A DNA stretch of 64,000 nt from Polynucleobacter sp. TUM22923 (GCF_030295705.1 NZ_AP027274.1:248001-312000); one strand, 5' to 3'; positions 1 to 8,899 are shown, numbered from the stretch's first letter. Notes: generated by a model not told the origin, from the sequence alone. Translations and numbers: made by a program.

Positions 1-548
1 TACAAGTGACACCAACAGCTATTCCTGATGTGTTGATTTTAGAACCCAAGGTCTTTGGTGATCAGCGTGGTTGGTTTACTGAATCCTTTAATGCAGACGA
101 CTTTAGTAAAGCCACCAATCTAGATGTAGCGTTTGTGCAAGATAACCATTCTTTTTCAAGACAGTGGACCTTACGGGGTTTGCATTACCAGCTCAAGCAT
201 ACCCAAGGCAAATTAGTTCGCGTAACGCAGGGTTCGGTATTTGATGTGGCTGTTGATTTGAGAAAAGAGTCCTTAACATTTGGTAAATGGGTTGGCGTTG
301 AGCTAAGCGCTCAAAATCACAAACAGCTCTGGGTTCCTCCAGGCTTTGCTCATGGTTTTTTAGTTCTTTCTGAAACTGCCGAGTTTTTATATAAGACCAC
401 TGATTATTACGATCCACTAAGTGAGGCTTGTTTGGCCTGGAATGATCCTCGGCTGGCTATTCAGTGGCCATTACCTAACGGTGTTACCCCCAATATGAAT
501 GCAAAGGACTTAGCTGGATTGGCCTGGAATGTGACGCCAAAATTTTGA
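1..548 (+). CDS. rfbC: dTDP-4-dehydrorhamnose 3,5-epimerase, 5' end cut by window edge
   Basis: Cupin-fold epimerase of dTDP-L-rhamnose synthesis. It converts dTDP-4-keto-6-deoxyglucose to the L-lyxo form, for O-antigen. Visible family marks, numbered from the GTG at position 6, are FGDQRGWF near residue 18, the catalytic-base region LRGLHYQ (His60), PPGFAHGF (about 111-118) and the tyrosine pair of TDYYDP near 134. The 180 residues are close to full length. The frame is open back to the edge, and relatives usually begin a few residues earlier with a Val where this GTG lies, so the true start is probably just outside the window. The gene opens an O-antigen/LPS block read left to right. Confidence 0.93.
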   Translation, partial: QVTPTAIPDVLILEPKVFGDQRGWFTESFNADDFSKATNLDVAFVQDNHSFSRQWTLRGLHYQLKHTQGKLVRVTQGSVFDVAVDLRKESLTFGKWVGVELSAQNHKQLWVPPGFAHGFLVLSETAEFLYKTTDYYDPLSEACLAWNDPRLAIQWPLPNGVTPNMNAKDLAGLAWNVTPKF

Positions 549-590
549 AAATACATATTTTTAAATGACGCTTCAGTCAAAAGGTAGACG

Positions 591-1604
591 TTGATATTTG
601 ATTTTAAGAAAATTGCAAAATTCATTGCAGCGGGTAAGTGGACCGAAGCTAGTAATCACTTCACTAAAAATACAGCGCCATTGCAAGTTCAGCTTTCTGC
701 CGCCGTTCAAAATACGCCTTTTACAGGGGTGCTATGGAAGGCGCAATCTCCAGACCTTTGCAGTTTCATTTTTAATCATGATTTACCAAAAGAGCGAGTT
801 CAATTTTTTATTACAAGACTAGCGCTAGCTCTACCGATAATTATTGCTTTTCATCGATCTGAGCACTTCGTTTCAGGATCTATTTTTTTTAACCTAGATG
901 ATTCTGCAGATGCAAAAGGCATTAGCTTTTGCTCTAACCGTAGCGATTCATTGCTAATACCGGATACAGAATTTTTAGAAACTGAGGGTTATGGCAAGGC
1001 TAGAAACTATTTCCAGCTCAACTCGATCCCTTGGCAGGAAAAACTGCCACTTGTTTTTTGGCGCGGCAGTACCACTGGAGTGAGATCTGGAGACTCATGG
1101 AGAACGATTCCTCGCATTACATTATGTGAAATTTGCCAGAATTCTAATATGCAACAATTATTTGATGTGGGGGTGAGTGCTTTGGCACAGATACCAAAGG
1201 CTGAGCTTAAAGAGGTGCAGTCGTCTGGCTTAATGCGAGACTATGTCCCAATATTTTCTAGCAATCAATATAAGTATCAAATTGATATTGATGGAAACAC
1301 TAATGCTTGGGCTGGACTCTTTTTGAAGCTTCTTTCTGGTTCTGCAGTTCTTAAAGTTGCCTCTCCGCATGGATTTGAACAATGGTATTACGACAAGCTG
1401 ATTCCCTGGGTGCACTTTGTGCCGGTCCAATCAGATCTATCTGATTTAATTGAGAAAACTCAATGGCTTCAGCTAAATGATGATAAAGCGATGCAAATAG
1501 GGCGGAGGGGTGCAGAGCTTGCGGCTACTTTATCTTATGATCTTGTCATTAAACAATCATTGCTAAAAATTCATGATGCATTTTTAGCAAATCATTGCCA
1601 GTAA
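591..1604 (+). CDS. Glycosyltransferase family 90 (LpsA/CAP10-like)
   Basis: Probable cytoplasmic or peripheral glycosyltransferase adding a sugar to LPS. The family is recognised from the WRGSTTG motif (from about Trp157), the following SWRTIPR segment, and the C-terminal block where KYQIDIDGN is followed by WAGLFLKLLSGS; this matches the lipopolysaccharide-modifying GT90 (CAP10) family. The length of 337 residues is usual. It uses a TTG start preceded by AAGGTAG (581-587), and a second in-frame TTG lies at 597. It follows rfbC by 42 bases and precedes waaC, which fits an LPS role. The acceptor and donor sugars cannot be read from the sequence. Confidence 0.78.
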   Translation: MIFDFKKIAKFIAAGKWTEASNHFTKNTAPLQVQLSAAVQNTPFTGVLWKAQSPDLCSFIFNHDLPKERVQFFITRLALALPIIIAFHRSEHFVSGSIFFNLDDSADAKGISFCSNRSDSLLIPDTEFLETEGYGKARNYFQLNSIPWQEKLPLVFWRGSTTGVRSGDSWRTIPRITLCEICQNSNMQQLFDVGVSALAQIPKAELKEVQSSGLMRDYVPIFSSNQYKYQIDIDGNTNAWAGLFLKLLSGSAVLKVASPHGFEQWYYDKLIPWVHFVPVQSDLSDLIEKTQWLQLNDDKAMQIGRRGAELAATLSYDLVIKQSLLKIHDAFLANHCQ

Positions 1605-1690
1605 TTGCTTGATCAATAGAGCCTATTTGCTCATGAGCATTTGCCTAAGGTACTGGGAATAGCTAACTTGAAATAGAAGATAATGCGGGT

Positions 1691-2791
1691 ATGACTAGCA
1701 AGCATCAAAACGAGATCTCAAAAGCAATTCAAGCGCCCAAATCACCAAAGATTCTATTGGTTAAGTTGTCTTCTTTGGGCGATGTTTTGCACAACCTTCC
1801 CATCGTTTGGGACTTACGTAAACGCTTACCCAATGCTCAAATCGATTGGATTGTGGAAGAGGCCTATGTGCATTTGCTCGAGCCACTTAAAACCACAGCT
1901 TCCTTCAGAGGAATAGATCGAATCATTCCAGTAGGCTTTCGGCGCTGGAAAAAGAATCTATTCAGTTTGCGCACTTGGCGTGAGTTCTTTGCAATGCGTA
2001 AACAGTTGCAAATTATCCCCTACGACTATGTTTTAGAAACCCAAGGTTTAATCAAGTCTGCTTTAGTGTGCGCTTTAGCTAAAAAATCAGAGGGTGCCAT
2101 AGTGGCTGGGCTAGCTAATGCAACCGAATATTCTGGTTATGAGCCCATGGCTAGAATGTTTTATACCCAATCAGTTCAGGTGCCAGTAAAGTGCCATGCA
2201 GTTGATCGTTCACGACAAGTCATGTGTTCAGCATTTGATTGGCCGCCAATTAATTGCCATGATGAGCCGCCACTGTTTTATCCAGAGGGCTTTGCAAATG
2301 CATTACCAGTGATACCCATTGACGGTATTAAACAGTTGCCCAATGGGTTCTCTGCTCCTTATGTAGTGTGTTTCCACTCAACAGCGCGTGAGGCTAAGCG
2401 GTGGTCCAATAGCAATTGGGTTGAGCTTGGAAAAGTACTGGCCAATCAAGGCTATCAGGTGGTATTCCCGTGGGGAAGTGACGCGGAGATGAAGGTGAGC
2501 AAACTCATTGCCAGCCAGATTCCAGGAGCTATTGTGCCAAGCGCCTTCTCAATTAATGAGGCTTATGGCTTAGTGGCTCATGCCGCTCTTACGGTAGGAG
2601 TGGACACGGGCTTAACCCACTTAGCTGCTGTTCTTGGTAAACCGACAATAGAGATCTACTGCGACTCGCCAAGATGGAAGACTGAAGGGTATTGGAGTAA
2701 GGAAATTACCAATCTAGGGGATATGCAAAAACCGCCTAGCGTGAATGAAGTAGTAAGTGCATCCCTGTTAGCGTTAAATCAACCTGACTAA
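1691..2791 (+). CDS. waaC: Lipopolysaccharide heptosyltransferase I
   Basis: GT9-family enzyme that adds the first L-glycero-D-manno-heptose to Kdo2-lipid A at the inner face of the inner membrane. The N-terminal KILLVKLSSLGDVLHNLP is the heptosyltransferase signature, including the Ser-Leu-Gly-Asp loop that carries the catalytic aspartate. WIVEE follows, and the nucleotide-sugar pocket GVDTGLTHLAAVLGKP lies near residues 304-320. The length of 366 residues is slightly above the usual 320-350. It sits between a GT90 enzyme and manC. A 237-base gap follows, AT-rich towards manC, and is where a promoter for the O-antigen genes would lie. Confidence 0.92.
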   Translation: MTSKHQNEISKAIQAPKSPKILLVKLSSLGDVLHNLPIVWDLRKRLPNAQIDWIVEEAYVHLLEPLKTTASFRGIDRIIPVGFRRWKKNLFSLRTWREFFAMRKQLQIIPYDYVLETQGLIKSALVCALAKKSEGAIVAGLANATEYSGYEPMARMFYTQSVQVPVKCHAVDRSRQVMCSAFDWPPINCHDEPPLFYPEGFANALPVIPIDGIKQLPNGFSAPYVVCFHSTAREAKRWSNSNWVELGKVLANQGYQVVFPWGSDAEMKVSKLIASQIPGAIVPSAFSINEAYGLVAHAALTVGVDTGLTHLAAVLGKPTIEIYCDSPRWKTEGYWSKEITNLGDMQKPPSVNEVVSASLLALNQPD

Positions 2792-3028
2792 CAACTAATC
2801 ACTAATGATGAGTGGAGAGTGTTTGGGAGTCCCCATTTATTTTTTACGGCCTGATTGGGTAGCAGCGCAAACAAATGTTTTTTATAAACAATCCTTAAAG
2901 TTAGTATATGCTAACAATATTGATTGTTAAGCAATTTCTTTTTGAGAATTTATAGTTACCGGGGAGCCTGGAGCATATAAAATACAAGCTTATTTATAAA
3001 AATCATAAAAGTAACTTAGACCCGTTTA

Positions 3029-4510
3029 ATGACTACTGTTCTTCCTGTAATTTTGTGTGGTGGTTCCGGAACTCGGCTTTGGCCCTTGTCGCGAGCAGGC
3101 TTCCCTAAGCAGTTTTTAGCTTTATCTGGAAACGACCAGGGAAAAAGCCTATTTCAGGAGGCAGTAGAGCGCCTCAATCAGATTGGTTCTAGTTCAGCTG
3201 TTATCGGTAATATCGGCAATACAGTAGTCGTTACCAATGAAGACCATCGCTTTTTGGTACTAGACCAGCTCCGTGACTTACCCCAAGTTCAGGCAACGCT
3301 TTTGCTTGAACCTACCGGACGCAATACTGCTCCTGCTTTAACCTTGGCGGCCTTAATGGCAAGCCAAGAGAGTGATCCAATCTTGGTGATTACACCAGCA
3401 GATCAAACTATTCAGGATGGATCGGCATTTACTAAGGCAATTCAAGACTGTATTGCGCTGGTGAATGCAGATACAAGTAAAAACACGATTGCTATTTTAG
3501 GCATTACACCAACTGCTCCAGAGACGGGCTATGGCTATATTCAGCGCTCAGGTAATAAGGGGGCTTTTAATGAATATGCTGTGGCGCAGTTTGCGGAAAA
3601 ACCAGACGCGCAGATTGCTCAGACGTATTTAGAGAGTGGTGCCTATTTTTGGAATAGCGGTATGTTTGTACTGCGTGCCAGCACTTGGCTTGCGGCATTA
3701 AAAGAGTTTCGTTCAGATATTTTGGATGCCACTGAAAAAAGCTGGGATAAAAAATCAGAAGATAAAGCTGATGGCACACAGTTCATCAGGCCTGATAAAG
3801 CATTATTTAATCAGATCCCCAGCGAGTCTATTGACTACGCAGTAATAGAAAAGTGCCCAGGCAGTCAATTTGAAGTGAAGATGGTCGAACTCAATGCTGG
3901 CTGGAATGACTTAGGTGCTTGGGATGCTGTATGGCAAGTAGGCAGTCCAGATGCCCAAGGCAATGTAACTAGTGGTGATACCTTACTGAGTCAAACGACT
4001 AATTCGTTGATTCATTCTAGTAGCCGCTTGGTCAGTACAGTCGGTATTAAAGATTTGGTCATTATTGAAACGGCTGATGCCGTCTTAGTTGCTGATAGAA
4101 AAAATAGCCAAGAAGTAAAACAGATCGTTCTCCAACTAGAAGCCCAAAAACGTGAAGAAAAGAATCTTCATCGCAAAGTAGCTAGGCCTTGGGGCTGGTA
4201 TGACAGTGTGGATGAAGGAGAGCGCTTTAAGGTCAAGCGTATTCAGGTAAAACCTGGTGCCAGCCTGTCATTGCAGATGCATCATCACAGAGCTGAGCAC
4301 TGGATTGTGGTCAAAGGCACGGCAGAGATTACCAATGGTGATCAAGTCATTTTATTGACTGAAAATCAAAGTACCTACATTCCGCAGGGGCAAACCCACC
4401 GCCTGTCTAATCCAGGAAAAACTCCACTAGAAATTATTGAAGTGCAGTCTGGTAGCTATTTGGGTGAAGACGATATCGTGCGCTTTGAAGATTCCTATGG
4501 ACGCAATTGA
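3029..4510 (+). CDS. manC: Mannose-1-phosphate guanylyltransferase / mannose-6-phosphate isomerase
   Basis: Type II bifunctional enzyme making GDP-mannose. The pyrophosphorylase signature GGSGTRLWPLSR is at residues 11-22, followed by FPKQFL. The C-terminal cupin (about 385-485) with RPWGWY, MHHHRAEHW and YIPQGQTHRL is the phosphomannose isomerase half, with its metal-binding histidines. The full length of 493 residues is normal. It would supply GDP-mannose for Gmd and mannosyltransferases. Because gmd downstream is broken, the product may now go elsewhere, which is an inference. The stop codon overlaps the TTG that could start the next gene, so the two are translationally coupled or nearly so. 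Confidence 0.94.
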   Translation: MTTVLPVILCGGSGTRLWPLSRAGFPKQFLALSGNDQGKSLFQEAVERLNQIGSSSAVIGNIGNTVVVTNEDHRFLVLDQLRDLPQVQATLLLEPTGRNTAPALTLAALMASQESDPILVITPADQTIQDGSAFTKAIQDCIALVNADTSKNTIAILGITPTAPETGYGYIQRSGNKGAFNEYAVAQFAEKPDAQIAQTYLESGAYFWNSGMFVLRASTWLAALKEFRSDILDATEKSWDKKSEDKADGTQFIRPDKALFNQIPSESIDYAVIEKCPGSQFEVKMVELNAGWNDLGAWDAVWQVGSPDAQGNVTSGDTLLSQTTNSLIHSSSRLVSTVGIKDLVIIETADAVLVADRKNSQEVKQIVLQLEAQKREEKNLHRKVARPWGWYDSVDEGERFKVKRIQVKPGASLSLQMHHHRAEHWIVVKGTAEITNGDQVILLTENQSTYIPQGQTHRLSNPGKTPLEIIEVQSGSYLGEDDIVRFEDSYGRN

Positions 4511-5964
4511 AATCTGATCAAGCAATGAATACCGCTTCCAAAAATATCAAATCAGAGAGCATGTCATTAATAGCGCCTTCAGGCGTCAGAATTGCCTTGG
4601 TAATACTATTCTCACTGCTTTGGGCAATTTGGATTCAGCCACACACTATTTTTTTACGGCACGCTGTTTTGATATCAGGCTCATTGCTTGGTCTTTATGT
4701 CATTCTCCAAAATAGAGCCTTGCTTTGGCGAAAAACAGCGATACCGATTTATTTAATTTTTCTCCTACTGGCTTGGGTTGGCTTTCATTTGTTGTTTCTC
4801 AGCAATAATTTTTCACTTCAGTTGGAGGAATTCTCTACCATCTGGAAAAGGGTGTTGATGGGGCTGCCATTTGCCATTGGCTTAGGGATCGCAATACACT
4901 CAATATCCAATACAAAATTAGCAAGCAATAAGACGGATGTATGTTGGTGGGTATTCTTTTGTGGCTTGTGTGCACCTAGTGCTATTTATTTACTCAGATA
5001 TATCCTCACTGTGTTGGCCCAGAGATACCAGTTGAACTTGCCTGAGCCATTATTGAATCTTGCTGCACCTTCTACTTGGTATGTCCCTAAAATAGCTTGG
5101 GTATTCTTTTGCTTGCCCGCATTAGCGGTTGCATGGGCACAATTTTTGCAAGCTCAACGTGTTGACATCAAGGCTGGAGGACACTCAATCCTCTATTTAT
5201 CAGTCGTTGTGCTGGTGAGTGCCGTTTTTTATTTAGAAAACATTAAGAATGGCATGATCTATTCAGTTATCCTGATAGGTTTCGGTCTTGCGAACTCTTT
5301 GTTAAGCAAGCGATTTCGATGGACTCGAAAAGGTATTGGTTTATTGCTGATATTGGCTATTGTTATTGGGATCCTAGGCTCTCGTCATCTTCAAGCCAAT
5401 CGATCTTGGAATACCTTTATGGCTGATACTAAAGTAGCTGAACAAATGGAGAAGATCGATCTTTGGAAGTTTGCTGGTCAAAAAGGCTACCCAAAAAATG
5501 CATTAGGAGATACGGTTTCCATCACCAATTACGAACGCATGACCTGGGCTCAAGCTGCACTGAAAATGATTAAGGAGCAACCCCTGGGTTACGGTCTTGT
5601 TTGGAAATCATTTGGAGTAATGGCAAAGGAGCGCTGGCCCGATTCTGTATTGACGCAATCCCACAGCGCCTGGCTGGACTTGACTTTGGGCATCGGCATT
5701 CCTGGGGTAGGCTTAATTCTGCTGGCATCCTTCATGGCGATGTATCGACTAAACAAGAGAGTAACTAATGAGGGTTTGCAGTCACGATGGCAAAGTAGCG
5801 CCATCTGGTGGATTGGTAGTATTTTGCTATTGATGTTTACAACAGAGGTTTCTCAAAAAACCTACATAGATGCCCTCATATTTGTTATTTTGTATGTAGC
5901 TAGTACTGGTTTGGGTGATCCTAACGAGGGAAGCAAGCCGCATGCTTTCAAGAATTTAAATTAA
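4507..5964 (+). CDS. O-antigen ligase / polymerase-type membrane protein (Wzy_C/WaaL-like)
   Basis: Polytopic inner-membrane protein of 485 residues with about ten hydrophobic segments. A large periplasmic loop of roughly 90 residues (near 300-390) lies towards the C terminus and contains NYERMTWAQAALKM, QPLGYG and QSHSAWLDLTLGIGIPG. That arrangement is typical of the O-antigen ligase family, in which a loop histidine is functionally important. The TTG at 4507 overlaps manC's stop; the ATG at 4525 is an equally good start, and the ATG at 4561 lies just before the first membrane segment. Ligase (WaaL) and polymerase (Wzy) share this fold, so I prefer ligase without excluding polymerase. Confidence 0.75.
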   Translation: MKSDQAMNTASKNIKSESMSLIAPSGVRIALVILFSLLWAIWIQPHTIFLRHAVLISGSLLGLYVILQNRALLWRKTAIPIYLIFLLLAWVGFHLLFLSNNFSLQLEEFSTIWKRVLMGLPFAIGLGIAIHSISNTKLASNKTDVCWWVFFCGLCAPSAIYLLRYILTVLAQRYQLNLPEPLLNLAAPSTWYVPKIAWVFFCLPALAVAWAQFLQAQRVDIKAGGHSILYLSVVVLVSAVFYLENIKNGMIYSVILIGFGLANSLLSKRFRWTRKGIGLLLILAIVIGILGSRHLQANRSWNTFMADTKVAEQMEKIDLWKFAGQKGYPKNALGDTVSITNYERMTWAQAALKMIKEQPLGYGLVWKSFGVMAKERWPDSVLTQSHSAWLDLTLGIGIPGVGLILLASFMAMYRLNKRVTNEGLQSRWQSSAIWWIGSILLLMFTTEVSQKTYIDALIFVILYVASTGLGDPNEGSKPHAFKNLN

Positions 5965-5980
5965 TACATAAGGATGTCTT

Positions 5981-6667
5981 ATGAGCGTTACAAAAAAAGT
6001 CGCCCTGATTACTGGTATTACTGGCCAAGATGGCTCTTACCTTGCTGAATTCCTCTTGGAAAAGGGCTATATCGTTCATGGTATTAAGCGCCGTGCGTCA
6101 TCTTTTAATACTGAGCGGATTGACCACCTCTATCAAGATCCCCACGTTAATCACCCTGATTTAATTCTGCATTATGGTGATTTAACAGACACGAGTAATT
6201 TAGTGCGCATTATTCAAGAATGTCAGCCAGATGAGATTTATAACTTAGGCGCGCAGTCCCATGTGGCAGTCTCTTTTGAATCTCCGGAGTACACGGCTGA
6301 TGTCGACGCTATGGGTCCCTTAAGGATGTTAGAAGCGATTCGGATCTTAGGCCTTGAGAAGAAAACCCGTTTTTATCAAGCATCAACCTCTGAGCTTTAC
6401 GGTTTAGTACAAGAGATCCCCCAAAAAGAGACCACTCCCTTTTATCCTAGAAGCCCTTATGCAGTAGCAAAAATGTACGCCTATTGGATTACCGTGAACT
6501 ATCGTGAGGCCTATGGCATTTATGCTTGTAACGGTATCTTGTTTAACCATGAGTCCAAGCGCCGCGGTGAGACCTTTGTTACCCGTAAGGTGACTCGTGG
6601 TTTATCTAATATTGCCCAGGGTTTAGAGAAATGCCTCTTTATGGGTAATATCGATGCCCTGCGTGAC
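5981..6667 (+). pseudogene. gmd: GDP-mannose 4,6-dehydratase, 3' end lost
   Basis: Short-chain dehydrogenase fold enzyme that turns GDP-mannose into GDP-4-keto-6-deoxymannose, the precursor of GDP-fucose, rhamnose and perosamine. The NADP loop [13 protein letters not shown] (11-23), the TSE triad portion (136-138) and Tyr160-x3-Lys164 are intact. Similarity runs to LRD (about residue 229), after which families continue with Trp-Gly-His-Ala-Lys-Asp-Tyr. Here four foreign codons and a stop at 6680-6682 follow. About one third of the expected 345-370 residues is missing, including the sugar-binding part, so activity is unlikely. An IS inverted repeat begins at 6682, 14 bases after the loss of similarity. 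The reading frame as it stands is 5981-6682. Confidence 0.9.
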
Positions 6668-6681
6668 AGCCTTGTCCAATG

Positions 6682-8232
6682 AGGTATGAGCCTGAACGGC
6701 GCACGTATTTCCAACCAGAAATGAGCCTGAAGGGGTAGGTTTCAGGCCCAACTGCCATTGGCTTGATCATCCAAGGATGGTGATCAACATGGACGAGACA
6801 AAGCTGCGCACGATTGCGCAACTGCAGGAATTTCTGGATGCAACCCCAGAAGTCAAATTCACGCTCGCCGCAGGCGTTGGTGACGCCCAGCGCTACGAAC
6901 ACATCAGCCGCGTTCTCAAGCGCTTTGAGTACCGCCAGTGCGGCAAACATGATCGCGGCGTGGTACTGGCCTACCTGCGCCACACCAGCGGCTACAGTCG
7001 CCCTCAGATCACCCGCCTGGTAGCGCGCTGGCAGGAGAACCGCCTGGCACCTGTGCCCCTGGCCAAACGCTACCGCGCCCCTGCTGCCCCCTTCACCCGC
7101 AAGTACACAGCTGTCGATGTCGCACTGCTCGTGGAGGTAGATCGCGCCAATGAAGATGTCTGTGGCCCGGCCATCGCCCACCTATTGCGCCGGGCCTACA
7201 CGGTATACGGCGACAAGGACTACGAGCGCCTGGCCGGTCTGTCGGTCGCGCACCTGTACAACCTGCGCAAAAGTGCTGGCTACCAAAAACTTCGCGTCAG
7301 CTTCACCAAGACCCGATCGGTGTGCAACTCCATTGGCGTGCGCAAGGCACCCAGGCCCAATGGACGTGCGGGCTGGGTACGCATTGACAGCGTCCACCAA
7401 GGTGATTTGGATGGCCTCAAAGGGGTCTACCACATCACCTGCGTGGACAGCGTCAGTGAGGCATATTTACTGCCGATTCTGCAGGCGGTGATTGCGCAGT
7501 TCCCGTTTGAGATTGAAGGGTTCCACTCTGACAACGGCTCGGAGTACATCAACCACAAGGTGGCCAAAATGCTAGAAAAGTTGCGTATCGAGCAGACCAA
7601 ATCACGTGCCCGTCAAAGTAACGACAACGCCTTGGCAGAGAGCAAGAATGCCAGTGTGGTCAGGAAGCATATGGGCTACAGCCACATTCCAAAGAAGTAC
7701 GCAAAACCCATCAATGCGTTCTATGAAGGTGTGTTCAATTCGTGGCTCAATTTGCACCGTCCTTGCTTGTTTGCCACCGAGGTGGTGTGTGACAAAGGGA
7801 AGGTTAAAAAGGTCTACAAGAACAAAGATGCGAAGACGCCGCTGGAGCGATTGGTGCAACTAAACGACAGGGGTTTGGTCAAGTTCAAAGCGGGCATCAC
7901 GCTTGAAGATTTGCTGGCTCGGGCCAAAGAAAGAACCGATCTGCAAGCGGCCCATGAGATGCAAAAGGCCAAGGCCGATTTGTTTGAGTTATTCAACAAG
8001 CCAAAGCGCAAACTGCAGACTTGAATCGACGCCGAGTCGACACAGATTCGACGCAAAGAAAAACAAGAACGAGTGTGAAAAAACATGCGCGGGGGGGGCC
8101 TCCGGCGGCCTGGCAGGGGCCTGCATGAATGCAAATTAGAAGACAAAACCAAGTCCCTTAAACTTCCAGTTTTAACCCGGTCAGGTCAAGAAGCAAAGGT
8201 CACCAACTCAAACCCGCTTCAGGCTCATACCT
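6682..8232 (+). mobile_element. Insertion sequence with 15-bp perfect inverted repeats, GC-rich
   Basis: The 15-base end AGGTATGAGCCTGAA at 6682-6696 is repeated in inverted orientation at 8218-8232 and encloses one long transposase gene. Eleven bases of the left end (ATGAGCCTGAA) recur directly at 6721-6731, a possible internal transposase site. Outside the repeats the two sides still resemble each other for a few bases (CCAAT) with a one-base offset, so the true ends could be slightly longer. No target duplication is visible. The left flank is gmd and the right flank is an aminotransferase, so the flanks are not one interrupted gene. Coding GC is clearly higher than in neighbouring chromosomal genes. 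Confidence 0.82.
6777..8024 (+). CDS. DDE (rve-type) transposase of the GC-rich IS
   Basis: A 415-residue protein with a helix-turn-helix-rich N-terminal third, including GYSRPQITRLVARW (about 75-90), and an rve/DDE integrase core. The probable acidic triad is Asp of RIDSVHQGD (about 203), Asp of HSDNGSEY (about 251) and Glu of NALAESKN (about 288). A basic and acidic C-terminal tail follows. I recognise the superfamily but not the IS family with certainty; an ISNCY or IS481-like group is possible. The translated start could be GTG or ATG (ATG at 6789). The gene appears intact, so the element may still be mobile. Codon use is GC-rich at third positions, unlike manC or the 10.9-kb gene, consistent with a donor from another Burkholderiales lineage. 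Confidence 0.85.
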   Translation: MVINMDETKLRTIAQLQEFLDATPEVKFTLAAGVGDAQRYEHISRVLKRFEYRQCGKHDRGVVLAYLRHTSGYSRPQITRLVARWQENRLAPVPLAKRYRAPAAPFTRKYTAVDVALLVEVDRANEDVCGPAIAHLLRRAYTVYGDKDYERLAGLSVAHLYNLRKSAGYQKLRVSFTKTRSVCNSIGVRKAPRPNGRAGWVRIDSVHQGDLDGLKGVYHITCVDSVSEAYLLPILQAVIAQFPFEIEGFHSDNGSEYINHKVAKMLEKLRIEQTKSRARQSNDNALAESKNASVVRKHMGYSHIPKKYAKPINAFYEGVFNSWLNLHRPCLFATEVVCDKGKVKKVYKNKDAKTPLERLVQLNDRGLVKFKAGITLEDLLARAKERTDLQAAHEMQKAKADLFELFNKPKRKLQT

Positions 8233-8795
8233 GGATTGGAAAATACTATGAGCGCCAGCATGCACCGGGTTTTAGGTGGCTGCACGAGGGGTTTGGCACC
8301 AACTGGCGCATGCTGGAAGTGCAGGCCGTACTGGGGCGCATTCAGCTGGGGCGCATGGCCGATTGGGCCGCTGTGCGTGCGCAGAACGCGCTGGCCATTG
8401 GGGCTGCTTGTCAGCCCTTTACAGCACTGAGGGTGCCCGGTTTGGCGTGCGAGGTTTGTACGCGGCAGTGCACGCAGGCCCAGGCTTGTGTGCATGCGCA
8501 TTACAAGCGCTATGTGTACGTTAACCCCGATGCCTTGGCACCGGGCTGGAGCCGTGACCGCATTGTCGAAGCTATCAATGCTTTGAGTGTGCCTTGTTAC
8601 CAAGGGTCTTGTTCAGAGGTATACCTAGAAAAAGCCTTTGACAACAAGGGCTGGCGTCCCGAGTTGCGCTTGCCCGTTGCCCAGGCTTTGGGCGAAACCA
8701 GCTTGATGTTTTTGGTGCATCCCACGCTGACACACGAAGAGATTCAAAAAACATGCGACGCCATTTCTAGAGTGATGGCGCAGGCTTCGGTTTGA
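8233..8795 (+). pseudogene. DegT/DnrJ/EryC1/StrS-type sugar aminotransferase, 3' part only
   Basis: The frame downstream of the IS resembles the C-terminal half of PLP-dependent nucleotide-sugar aminotransferases (ArnB, WecE or perosamine synthase type). It has YERQHAPGFRWLHEGFG followed by TNWRM, GRIQLGRM, SRDRIVEAINA, VPCYQGSCSEVYLEKAF and ETSLMFLVHPTL. Similarity starts a few codons inside the right IS end. The first roughly 190 residues, including the PLP lysine, are absent, so the product cannot be catalytic. A cysteine-rich stretch (CEVCTRQC, then QAC, about 8447-8488) replaces what is usually a short loop before HAYYK. GC-rich codon use resembles the adjacent IS, so both may have arrived together. 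The frame is also open into the IS end (from 8085), which is not evidence of a start. Confidence 0.82.
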
Positions 8796-8802
8796 GTAAC
8801 GC

Positions 8803-8898
8803 GTGTGCGACTTGTTAACGCAGCTGGCTTTGCCTGTTTTGGCCACTTGGCTGGCGGTTTATTTGCGCTTGGGCTCGTTTGGGCCTTTGTCTGGCTCT
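8803..8898 (+). pseudogene. N-terminal scrap of a second CapD/WbpM-type dehydratase
   Basis: Thirty-two codons read LPVLATWLAVYLRLGSFGPL in their centre, very close to the first membrane helix of CapD/WbpM proteins. Compare VLTVWFAFYLRLGDFFPL in the intact gene starting at 10873. It begins seven bases after the aminotransferase stop, so the donor locus apparently had an aminotransferase followed by capD. It ends where IS3-type transposase similarity starts (about 8900). Base composition is GC-rich like the two preceding features. It has no function as it stands; it marks a recombination junction. Confidence 0.6.
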
Positions 8899-8899
8899 G

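Noticed and set aside
2792..3028. Possible JUMPstart/ops element before manC (GGGTAGCAGCGC at about 2857-2868).
   Set aside because: Only loose similarity to the ops core; no second conserved block. The rest of the gap is AT-rich promoter-like sequence without a decisive motif.
6639..7181. Long minus-strand open frame of 180 codons opposite the IS transposase.
   Set aside because: It is the high-GC shadow of the transposase gene; the product has no recognisable motif, and the plus-strand product has clear DDE features.
8085..8232. Start of the aminotransferase gene at 8085 inside the IS end.
   Set aside because: The translated sequence before 8233 is IS DNA and unlike any aminotransferase; open frame only by chance.
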